Below are positions 1 to 6,195 of a DNA stretch of 64,000 nucleotides, one piece after another. The notes beneath the pieces were generated by a model. That model saw only the letters and a program-made list of their open reading frames with translations. It did not search any database and was not told where the DNA came from. Origin of the DNA: Lentisphaerota bacterium (GTDB lineage: Bacteria; Verrucomicrobiota; Lentisphaeria; Victivallales; Victivallaceae); contig SUWF01000011.1 of assembly GCA_015061575.1 (NCBI GenBank), positions 1-64,000 on the forward strand. Direction: 5' to 3'. The stretch's first letter is position 1, and every line of letters begins with the position of its first letter. A program made the position numbers and the translations under genes.

Positions 1-1
1 A

Positions 2-169
2 ATGTATTTACGGTACAGGAAAAATAACCGTATTGTTTTTTATGACGGCTTTACGCTGAAAGTCAATGGTATAACTTATATTCTGATGCCCGAAAGGAAA
101 ACGCATGTAAACCGGCAATCCTCCGCAATCGCCCGGAACCAGTGGTATTACATCCGCCGACCGACCTGA
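2..169 (+). CDS. 3' end of an unrecognised protein (partial)
   Basis: An open frame enters from the left edge and stops with TGA at 167-169, leaving about 55 codons. The peptide has a plausible composition, with the stretch YDGFTLKVNGITYILMPE in its middle and a basic, aromatic end (NQWYYIRRPT). I do not recognise the family. A stray reading frame exists on the opposite strand over the same bases, but the plus frame has the more protein-like composition and needs no start inside the window. Its true length and function cannot be judged here. Confidence 0.4.
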   Translation: MYLRYRKNNRIVFYDGFTLKVNGITYILMPERKTHVNRQSSAIARNQWYYIRRPT

Positions 170-229
170 CAATTGTGGTGCATATTGTGCTATGCACGCG
201 ATAATCACATAATGCAATAACAGAACGAT

Positions 230-258
230 TTGATTTTTTGATCAGTTCACATTATATT
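230..258 (+). promoter_or_regulatory. Predicted sigma-70-type promoter for the PhnP-like gene
   Basis: A TTGATT (230-235) and a TATATT (253-258) are separated by 17 bases. They lie about 44 bases upstream of the start codon at 302, in an AT-rich gap. This is a pattern match only. Confidence 0.45.
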
Positions 259-301
259 TATAGCAAAGTTTAAATATAAAATATGGAGCATAGCGGTTTT
301 T

Positions 302-1156
302 ATGAGCAATTTACCCACTGAACTTTTAATTTGCGGCAGCGGCGCCAGCGAGGCCATTCCGGCAGTATTCTGTAATTGTGAACTTTGTCAGCAGGCGTGG
401 AAACTCGGCGGCAAAGATATTCGTTCGCGTACCGCCTACATGCTCGGCAGCGAAATAAGAATCGATTACGGACCGGATGCCATGCTTCACCGTTACCGTT
501 TTAATCTGCACTACGAGGATTTGAAACATCTTTTTATTACCCATCCGCACAAGGATCACTTTTCGCCGCTGGAAATGAACTACCATGTCCATGGCGAAGT
601 CGGGCCTGCTATGCTTAAAGAACATTTTATGACTTTGCACGGTACGCAGCCGGTGATGGACAAATTTTATGAAGGTCTGGTCAAAGATTTTTCCAAAATG
701 CAGTTGAATCTGGATGTGCTGGATCCGGTGCGGGATTGCCGGGTTCTGGAAAACGGCATCAAAGTTACCAGTCTGGCTGCCAATCACGATTGTCCCGGTG
801 CCGTGAATTATATTTTTGAAATGCCCGATGGTTTCACCTTCTTTATCGGCACAGATTCCGGTGTGTTCAAAGAAGAAACCTGGGCGATCTTCCGGGAATT
901 TCATTTTGACATGATGGTGCTGGACGGCACAGCGGGAGCGCTGGATATTGTCGGCAGTCACCACACCGCCAAACAGGTCAAAGAAGCCGTGGAACGTTTC
1001 CGTGACGAAAAGATCATCGACGATGGTACCCATCTGGTGACCAATCACTTTGCGCATTGCGCAGGTATGCTGCACAAGGATCTGGAAGATTTTTACCTGC
1101 CGCTGGGGATCGAGCCCGGCTACGACGGTATGAAAATAAAACTTGCGCGCTCATAA
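302..1156 (+). CDS. MBL-fold metallo-hydrolase, PhnP-like
   Basis: A 284-residue cytosolic protein of the metallo-beta-lactamase fold. The signature THPHKDH (residues 80-86) is the HxHxDH metal-binding motif, with later metal-ligand candidates at the GTDSG and NHFAH segments. Near the N-terminus, after the GSGASEAIP loop, the cysteines of CNCELC (24, 26, 29) match the extra structural zinc site known in PhnP, the phosphoribosyl cyclic phosphodiesterase of phosphonate breakdown. No other phosphonate genes are near, so a general phosphodiesterase role is as likely. The gene stands alone. Its 3' end overlaps by a few bases the decayed minus-strand Fic remnant. The fold is firm; the substrate is inferred. 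Confidence 0.8.
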   Translation: MSNLPTELLICGSGASEAIPAVFCNCELCQQAWKLGGKDIRSRTAYMLGSEIRIDYGPDAMLHRYRFNLHYEDLKHLFITHPHKDHFSPLEMNYHVHGEVGPAMLKEHFMTLHGTQPVMDKFYEGLVKDFSKMQLNLDVLDPVRDCRVLENGIKVTSLAANHDCPGAVNYIFEMPDGFTFFIGTDSGVFKEETWAIFREFHFDMMVLDGTAGALDIVGSHHTAKQVKEAVERFRDEKIIDDGTHLVTNHFAHCAGMLHKDLEDFYLPLGIEPGYDGMKIKLARS

Positions 1157-1569
1157 AATAGCAAAAGCCTGATGAGAAAATGAAAATATCTTGTACAGGA
1201 AGGCATCTGATTCAAAATATTCAAAATCGTTTTGATTAAACTTGGTATGCAGGCTGTCCTTGATCCAATCAACAATCAATGCGAAAAAATCTTCAGAATT
1301 TTTACTGATGCCTATTTTTGGGAACTGCGGAATTCGTCTTTTCCTGCTGTTTTAAGTTGGCTCAATTTACGCTGAACTGTCCGCAAAGATATGTTCAATT
1401 TTTCTGCTATCAAATTCGCCTGACAGCCGGGGTATCGTTCAATGAAGTTCAGTATGTGATTTACTCCGCCAGCGGTGTGTTTTTTCAAAGCATTCAGAAT
1501 TTCTTTCAACATAAAGTCGATAAAGATGCCGCAGTTATTTTCAGCACTGCTGACATTGATCGCCTGATA
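1152..1569 (-). pseudogene. Decayed 3' end of a Fic-family protein (winged-helix tail)
   Basis: Read on the minus strand, the frame from 1569 starts YQAINVSSAENNCGIFIDFML. This matches the typical 'YY.AIN.S...DCT.FIEFML' segment that follows the Fic domain. A winged helix-turn-helix follows (ANLIAEKLNISLRTVQRKL), as in Fic proteins that carry a C-terminal DNA-binding module. The frame stops at 1312 after EFRSSQK. Shifting by one base restores a PKIG-like ending and stays open to a TGA at 1152-1154. An in-frame TAG lies just upstream at 1570-1572, and the Fic catalytic motif is absent. I read this as a leftover of a full gene, inactivated by truncation and a frameshift. Only the 66-codon stretch 1312-1512 could still be translated intact. 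Confidence 0.6.
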
Positions 1570-1636
1570 CTATTCCATTTTAATTATCATGCATCATCGT
1601 TTCGATCGGCAAGTGCTGCAATACCCAAGTTGGGTC

Positions 1637-1705
1637 GAAGATAACTGCGAAGATAACCCGCTGATGTCGTAAAATCGGCGGGGCTATGGTCGCCGCCGGT
1701 ACTGA
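1637..1705 (+). pseudogene. Degenerate copy of the 3' end of the gene at 4250-4483
   Basis: Translated, this stretch reads EDNPLMS, a stop, then NRRGYGRRRY and a stop. The gene ending at 4483 closes with EDNPLMRHGRRGYGSRRY. The DNA is also clearly related (gataacccgctgatg versus gacaacccgctgatg, and the shared cgccggta near the end). The copy has an internal TAA and no upstream body. It is therefore a remnant of a second copy of the same gene, not a working gene. Confidence 0.55.
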
Positions 1706-1729
1706 TTTTTGAAACATTGCCTTTCATAA

Positions 1730-1960
1730 AAAACTCAAAGCCCACTCTCTGCTTATCGGCAGGGGGGCTCCGAATTACATACAAAGGGTATTTTTAATTT
1801 ACCAAGTGATATTCCTCCGCAGACTTGTTTCTTGTATTCATCTAAAAAAAGAAAATCATTTGCTGTTTATGTCAATAGCGAAACAAAAGAAGTCAGAGGT
1901 TTTTATCCGACTGATAACATTGAATCACTAAAGAGGCAACTAATAAAGAGATCGTTTTAA
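1730..1960 (+). pseudogene. Startless open frame, likely a gene remnant
   Basis: Between a TAA at 1727-1729 and a TAA at 1958-1960 there are 76 open codons with no ATG or GTG. The C-terminal two thirds look like real protein: GIFNLPSDIPPQTCFLYS, then a lysine-rich turn, FAVYVNSETKEVRGFYP and a charged end. I do not recognise it. The lack of a start, plus other debris on both sides, suggests the 3' part of a decayed gene. A TTG within the frame could in principle start a shorter product. Confidence 0.35.
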
Positions 1961-1964
1961 AAGA

Positions 1965-1997
1965 GATCAATCTGGCAAAACTCCACTGCCAGAGATC
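1965..1997 (+). other. Hairpin in the accessory intergenic region
   Basis: The arms tctggca and tgccaga flank a nine-base loop, with an outer gatc/gatc pair. It follows the remnant ending at 1960. It could be a weak terminator, although no clear T-run follows. Apart from this hairpin and the first bases of the broken frames near 2109-2240, I see nothing interpretable between 1961 and 2211. Confidence 0.35.
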
Positions 1998-2316
1998 GGT
2001 ACACAAGATTTTTAATGCACGATGGAGACGCTATAACCTTGCACCCATAATAAACATACTGATGTCAACTAAAAAGTCAAGTCTTAAAACAGAAAAAGTT
2101 AAAAAATAATGCCCACCACCCCAACAATCCAATGCCCAGAGCCGCTGCTCTTCTTTGAGGATAATTACCGGCGTTATCGGGTAGGTATGATTTTGATGAA
2201 TTTATTGATAAAAAACTTACTCGAATGGAAGTTGTAACTCAAATCGGCAATTTACTGTTGCTGAACTTAAAGAGCTGGACAAAAACAGTTTTGCTCAAAA
2301 ATCGCCTGTAATAGCA

Positions 2317-2814
2317 TTGCAGCGTACCAAGCCATTAACCAGAGAAGAAGTAGAAGCTGTGTTGCAATACACGCGGTCGGATGATTACGCAGATCTTAAC
2401 TCATATCTGCGTACTGGTCAAACCGGCAATGAATACTTTGATAATGAAACTCGGCTGTTGAATGCGGCTATTTCCAAAACCAAGACAACCGAAGATATGA
2501 TTGTGTGGCGAGGAATAAAATCCGCAAAAGTAAAATATTCTGTACAATCATCCGATAACTACGATGTAACGGCATTTACAAGCACTTCCACTTCACGTGC
2601 TATTGCTGAAAAATTTGCTGGAGATGGGGATGATGCGGTTATTTATAAAATAACTCTGCCTAAAGGCACAAACGCAATAGATGCCATGGGAATAAGCAGA
2701 AAACCGGAAGAAGATGAAATTTTACTTCCGCCGACTGGATTTTTTAAACAAAGCAGAGTATATTATGAGAAAGATACTCTCCGGCAAATAGTTGAGGTGA
2801 TATATGAGCAGTAA
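2317..2814 (+). CDS. ADP-ribosyltransferase (R-S-E class), 5' end damaged
   Basis: The frame shows the three marks of arginine-type mono-ADP-ribosyltransferases in order. These are an arginine in MIVWRGI, the STS motif in FTSTSTS, and the ExE region in EEDEILLP. Such domains modify host or competitor proteins, or occur in phage head proteins. The TTG at 2317 is not a convincing start. The same frame reads back as QFTVAELKELDKNSF to a stop at 2209-2211. In other frames, upstream pieces (FDEFIDKKLTRMEV near 2194-2235, and an ATG at 2109 followed by PTTPTIQCPEPLLFF) look like the missing N-terminus split by two frameshifts. The catalytic domain seems complete, about 165 residues. A small gene overlaps its end by 11 bases. 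Whether it is expressed is doubtful. Confidence 0.65.
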   Translation: MQRTKPLTREEVEAVLQYTRSDDYADLNSYLRTGQTGNEYFDNETRLLNAAISKTKTTEDMIVWRGIKSAKVKYSVQSSDNYDVTAFTSTSTSRAIAEKFAGDGDDAVIYKITLPKGTNAIDAMGISRKPEEDEILLPPTGFFKQSRVYYEKDTLRQIVEVIYEQ

Positions 2815-3025
2815 TCGAATGTGTGGAACAGAAGAAGAATTTGTCTATAATTATGCTTGGGGTGTTTTGCGTGAAATAACCGATTACACTAAATTAAAAC
2901 AAGCATCACCAGAATGTGCCCATAAAATCGCCAAGGCCATCGAAGTAATCCGCAGCAATCGTCCGGAATACCGCAAGGTGTTTATTAAGGGGCTGGACGA
3001 TGCCAGCGTTGACAGTCCGCAGTGA
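2804..3025 (+). CDS. Small protein coupled to the ADP-ribosyltransferase gene
   Basis: A 73-residue protein of unknown family. Its ATG lies inside the end of the ADP-ribosyltransferase gene and has a good ribosome-binding site (gaggtga, about five bases upstream), so translation is probably coupled. It has no signal peptide or membrane segment. The middle is helical and charged (PECAHKIAKAIEVIRSNRPEY). The tight overlap suggests a partner, possibly an immunity or accessory protein for the transferase, but nothing in its sequence shows that. It ends six bases from the convergent toxin gene. Confidence 0.5.
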   Translation: MSSNRMCGTEEEFVYNYAWGVLREITDYTKLKQASPECAHKIAKAIEVIRSNRPEYRKVFIKGLDDASVDSPQ

Positions 3026-3031
3026 GTAAAA

Positions 3032-3484
3032 TCAGTTTTGAGAACTGGCAATAGCTTTTTTTATTTTTTTAGAAACCACGCGGCTTATATTGACTCCGTT
3101 AATAATTTTTTCACAAATTTCTTGTGGCAAATCTGTTTTGCGGGTGGCATTAAGCTGGTTAAATGAGTTTTCAAACTCCCATTTGCTATAATATACTGGA
3201 GTATTGCAATCCACTACCGATTCATGGTCAAGCTCACAGTATTCATTTGGGGTTATTGTAACGAGCGTTTCCAATGCCGCACCCATTTTTGAAATGCGAG
3301 TTTTAGCAGTATCAATGCCAGAGGTAATTACACCAAAAACAACAATATTTTCCGAATTATTATCTGTTGTAAGAGCTATCAAATAATGAGGCAACGATGA
3401 GGATAAACCTCTGTGCTGTGTCCTAAAAACAAAGCCTTGAGATATCTTCCCCATCCGTTTACTCCATGTCGTTACCAGTTGCAC
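3032..3484 (-). CDS. Putative toxin partner of a Panacea-type antitoxin
   Basis: A 150-residue protein of no family I can name with confidence. It has alternating beta-type segments (HYLIALTTDN, IVVFGVITSG, ETLVTITPNEYCEL, SVVDCNTPVYY) and a basic, helical C-terminus ending in KKIKKAIASSQN. Its start overlaps the end of the upstream DUF4065 gene by 13 bases, the layout of a two-gene toxin-antitoxin operon. The small beta-rich make-up would suit a nuclease-type or PemK-like toxin, but that is a guess. The assignment rests on context rather than on a recognised motif. Confidence 0.5.
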   Translation of the reverse strand: MQLVTTWSKRMGKISQGFVFRTQHRGLSSSLPHYLIALTTDNNSENIVVFGVITSGIDTAKTRISKMGAALETLVTITPNEYCELDHESVVDCNTPVYYSKWEFENSFNQLNATRKTDLPQEICEKIINGVNISRVVSKKIKKAIASSQN

Positions 3485-4041
3485 AACATTGCGTAATGTT
3501 GACGGTTCAATTCTACCAGTTCTTCATCCGCAGGACAATACTCAACCGAATCATTCGCTTTGGAAAAGAAATCACTAATATCCATGGGACAAACAGAACG
3601 CAACTTTAATTTTGCTTCGTGCTTTTTCCATTCAGGGAATAAATGTGTAAAAGCAACAAGATCGGAGTGTTCTATTTTTGCATTCCAAGCCGCTTCCATT
3701 GCTTCAATATCAGATTCGGAAAAAATATCCATGTCAACACTTTTAACCGAGTGAAGGTAATTATCTGTTGATTTAGAAGTACTCAAGTATGTATCGGCAT
3801 AAGCAAGATAATGCTCTGGAAGCTCTATAAACTCAAATGCCTTTTTGGAAGCAGAAGCAACAGGCCCATATTTCATCGCAAAATATGTGTCATTCGTAAT
3901 CATTCTGCCATATTTACGCAGATGATAACGATCTGCTAAATAAATCAGCTTTAAGAAATAGAGTTTAGAAATGCGGTTGCGAACATTCTTTCTGGCAAAA
4001 TAATTTATCGCCTGAATAATTTTTTCATAATCTGGTTGCAT
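3472..4041 (-). CDS. Panacea-domain (DUF4065) antitoxin-like protein
   Basis: A 189-residue protein whose N-terminal half matches the Panacea/SocA-like domain. It has the helix KIIQAINYFARK, then KLYFLKLIYLADRYHL, then a conserved MKYGPV turn. Panacea proteins are the antitoxin half of PanAT systems, in which the shared domain neutralises very different toxins. They also occur in SocA and GepA proteins. A strong ribosome-binding site (ggaggt) precedes the ATG at 4041. It is the first gene of a minus-strand pair, and the overlapping second gene is the likely toxin. The pair lies in the accessory region beside tRNA-Arg, a common place for such mobile modules. Confidence 0.7.
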   Translation of the reverse strand: MQPDYEKIIQAINYFARKNVRNRISKLYFLKLIYLADRYHLRKYGRMITNDTYFAMKYGPVASASKKAFEFIELPEHYLAYADTYLSTSKSTDNYLHSVKSVDMDIFSESDIEAMEAAWNAKIEHSDLVAFTHLFPEWKKHEAKLKLRSVCPMDISDFFSKANDSVEYCPADEELVELNRQHYAMLCNW

Positions 4042-4249
4042 TTTCTACCTCCATCACTTTCAAATATAAAATAAAAATAGCATTTCAAAACACAAATGCA
4101 AATTTTTTCTGCAAAATAGTTTAAAATGAGCTTTGATACGGTTCGTTTTTTGCCCGCAATGACTTCTCAAATAAAGACTGGTTGACAACTCTGCTTTTTG
4201 CAAACGAGTTGCTTGCAATGTGTAAGCACAAAACAACAAAAACAAGAAA

Positions 4250-4483
4250 GTGGAGGAACAGGTCAACGCTACTGGCGAAGAAGCCGTGGAATACTGGCAG
4301 CGTAAATTCGGCGGTCATGCCGCCCGCCGTGGGTACAGTCACAGCGGCGCAATGCGTTACAGTAACGGCGACTATCGTGAAGAGATGCGCCGGATGTACC
4401 GCAGCAGTCGGCGTGATGACGATTACGAGGACAACCCGCTGATGAGGCACGGTCGGCGTGGGTACGGTAGCCGCCGGTATTGA
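4250..4483 (+). CDS. Small arginine- and glycine-rich protein, possibly a 3' fragment
   Basis: The frame starts at a GTG and gives 77 residues: an acidic N-terminus (EEQVNATGEEAVEYW), then a strongly basic part rich in Arg, Tyr and Gly, ending GRRGYGSRRY. No ribosome-binding site is visible, and the frame is open upstream to a stop at 4223-4225. It may therefore be the tail of a longer lost gene. A degenerate second copy of its last 20 or so codons lies at 1637-1705. I do not recognise the family. After it, 4484-4607 contains only AT-rich sequence with two 'ttacataca' copies, also seen near 1772. Confidence 0.35.
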   Translation: MEEQVNATGEEAVEYWQRKFGGHAARRGYSHSGAMRYSNGDYREEMRRMYRSSRRDDDYEDNPLMRHGRRGYGSRRY

Positions 4484-4607
4484 TGATAAATAAATACTTT
4501 TAACTTACTTTCGCCTAAAAACGGAGGTGAGTTAAAAATTACATACAAGGTTACATACAAAACTATGCGTTTATGGCAAGTGATTTGTGAAGTTTTGAGG
4601 TGAAAGG

Positions 4608-4746
4608 TGGTACCCGGGAGAGGACGCGTTAGCGAGCCGCTGCAGCGGCAATACGAACCGCAGGTTCTGATGGCGAAGCCATCTTATGTTGCGAATGCAA
4701 CATAAGGATTACTCTTCCGGAGGAGCAAAAGAAACGAAGTTTATTT
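4608..4746 (-). repeat. tRNA-linked tandem repeat, unit 1 of 3 (139 bp)
   Basis: Starts with a 17-base copy of the tRNA-Arg 3' end (CCA, discriminator, acceptor 3' arm, T-stem 3' arm and one further base, on the minus strand). It then holds a chain of palindromes: 4636-4649 (gccgctgcagcggc), 4655-4667 (gaacc/ggttc), 4669-4683 (gatggc/gccatc) and 4684-4705 (nine-base arms). It is the unit farthest from the tRNA. At variable positions it has t at 4684 and t at 4696. Confidence 0.9.
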
Positions 4747-4885
4747 TGGTACCCGGGAGAGGACGCGTTAGCGAGCCGCTGCAGCGGCAATACGAACCGC
4801 AGGTTCTGATGGCGAAGCCATCATATGTTGCGAACGCAACATAAGGATTACTCTTCCGGAGGAGCAAAAGAAACGAAGTTTATTT
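4747..4885 (-). repeat. tRNA-linked tandem repeat, unit 2 of 3 (139 bp)
   Basis: Same length and phase as unit 1, again beginning with the tRNA 3'-end copy. It differs by eye at only two positions: an a in place of t just after the gatggc/gccatc hairpin, and c in place of t in the loop of the largest hairpin, which lengthens that stem by one pair. No open frame fits the repeat period. Confidence 0.9.
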
Positions 4886-5024
4886 TGGTACCCGGGAGAG
4901 GACGCGTTAGCGAGCCGCTGCAGCGGCAATACGAACCGCAGGTTCTGATGGCGGAGCCATCTTATGTTGCGAACGCAACATAAGGATTACTCTTCCGGAG
5001 GAGCAAAAGAAACGAAGTTTATTT
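4886..5024 (-). repeat. tRNA-linked tandem repeat, unit 3 of 3 (139 bp)
   Basis: The unit next to the tRNA. It ends at base 5024 and the tRNA (with its encoded CCA) begins at 5025, so the tRNA's own 3' end occupies the place where a fourth repeat would start. The hairpin loop near the middle reads gga where the other units read gaa. All three units lie downstream of the tRNA in its direction of transcription. Confidence 0.9.
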
Positions 5025-5100
<76 letters not shown>

Positions 5101-5123
5101 TGCTTTTTCAGCAAGTATTCATT

Positions 5124-5151
5124 ACTATAGCTCCAAAAATCAAAAAATCAA
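5124..5151 (-). promoter_or_regulatory. Predicted promoter of tRNA-Arg
   Basis: On the minus strand, TTGATT (5151-5146) and TATAGT (5129-5124) are 16 bases apart and end 23 bases before the tRNA 5' end. This is a reasonable sigma-70-type arrangement. It would also transcribe the repeat array downstream of the tRNA. Confidence 0.5.
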
Positions 5152-5249
5152 TCCTTAAAACGTTTTTTTGATCATACATATATCAAACAAAATTTATTGT
5201 TTTTGTTTTTCAATCCAACAAAATTACCATAAAAGAAAAATTTTTCCTC

Positions 5250-5278
5250 TTGAAAAGATCGCATTTCTCTGGTAAAAT
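5250..5278 (+). promoter_or_regulatory. Predicted promoter of the prepilin gene at 5312
   Basis: TTGAAA (5250-5255) and TAAAAT (5273-5278) with exactly 17 bases between. This close match to the sigma-70 consensus lies 33 bases before the ATG. Confidence 0.6.
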
Positions 5279-5311
5279 AAATACAAAACCTTAACTTGGA
5301 AAGGGTATTTT

Positions 5312-6058
5312 ATGAAACAGACACAGCTTTTTCTGCAATCCGGCGACAAACAAAGATTCACTTTGATCGAACTTTTGGTCGTAATTGCCATCATTGCCAT
5401 TTTGGCGGCCATGCTGTTGCCGGCGCTTTCGGCGGCAAGAGAACGGGCCCGGGCCGCAACTTGCGTCAGCAACCTTAAACAGCTCAGTTTGATGTTTGCC
5501 AATTACGGCAACGATTTTGACGGCTATTTACTGCGCTATCGGGATGTCGGCTGGATGGGCGATTATCACAACATGGGTTATGCTCCGGATCAGTCCTTTA
5601 TCAACGCGGCGTTCTGCCCTTCCCGGCCACCCAACAGTTTTCAGGGCAGCAACTTTTTTACCGACAAATTCAACAATGGCGCCACCAACTACAAAGACTG
5701 TACCTACGGGATGCTGGAAGCCGTGCGCTTCAACAGCACTGACTGGCTCTATAAAAACGGCAGCGTCATCGTCAAGATCTGGCCGACCAACAAGATCGAT
5801 AATCCGACCAAATTTTTCTTTCTTGTCGACAGTGTTAACCCTGCTACCGGTTTTCAGGGCTACACACTCCGCCCCAAGACCACCTGGTCGTGCTTTGACT
5901 TCAACCACGGCGGCAACACCTGCAATCTGCTCTTTTTTGACGGCCACGTTGGCAGTCTGACGGTCAAAGAAGTCGAAGAACTGCCCAACAGCAGTCCCGG
6001 CAAAACTGCTGATGCCTATTATTATTACAGCAACGGTGTTTCGGCACAATTCAAGTAA
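5312..6058 (+). CDS. Prepilin-like protein with H-X9-DG-type C-terminus
   Basis: A 248-residue protein with a short basic leader and a type IV pilin-type N-terminus. The prepilin-peptidase site lies before FTLIELLVV, with the conserved Glu five residues into the mature protein. The hydrophobic helix continues to [13 protein letters not shown]. The C-terminal part contains [20 protein letters not shown], the H...DG pattern of the prepilin-like family found in huge numbers in Lentisphaerota and Planctomycetota. After cleavage it would be anchored in the inner membrane or assembled as a minor pseudopilin. The next gene encodes a secreted glycosidase-like protein. A second such prepilin lies at 57454-58167, also within a glycosidase cluster. 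Its role beside enzymes is not known. Confidence 0.9.
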   Translation: MKQTQLFLQSGDKQRFTLIELLVVIAIIAILAAMLLPALSAARERARAATCVSNLKQLSLMFANYGNDFDGYLLRYRDVGWMGDYHNMGYAPDQSFINAAFCPSRPPNSFQGSNFFTDKFNNGATNYKDCTYGMLEAVRFNSTDWLYKNGSVIVKIWPTNKIDNPTKFFFLVDSVNPATGFQGYTLRPKTTWSCFDFNHGGNTCNLLFFDGHVGSLTVKEVEELPNSSPGKTADAYYYYSNGVSAQFK

Positions 6059-6101
6059 TGGTTGCCAACTGAAGCAAAGGCGGTGAACGGTATAAAATGA
6101 G

Positions 6102-6130
6102 GAACCATTGCCGCGTTCACACAATGGTTC
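6102..6130 (+). terminator. Possible terminator after the prepilin gene
   Basis: The perfect nine-base arms gaaccattg and caatggttc enclose an 11-base loop and are followed by tttc. The hairpin lies between the prepilin stop and the LamG/DUF4091 gene. The T-run is short, so it may only attenuate. Confidence 0.45.
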
Positions 6131-6195
6131 TTTCATTATATATGTCGATGCTTCAGTGGTTTTGTATTTTAATTTATATAGCGAGGTTTTTAACT

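Noticed and set aside
1-217. A 69-codon minus-strand gene at the left edge (8-217)
   Set aside because: The plus-strand frame over the same bases reads as a better protein end; the minus frame has no recognisable features.
4608-5024. CRISPR-like array
   Set aside because: Units are identical over their full 139 bases with no variable spacers, and no cas genes lie nearby.
6097-6195. 33-codon N-terminal extension of the LamG/DUF4091 protein
   Set aside because: The ATG at 6196 opens a clean signal peptide with a ribosome-binding site; the extension covers the hairpin at 6102-6130.
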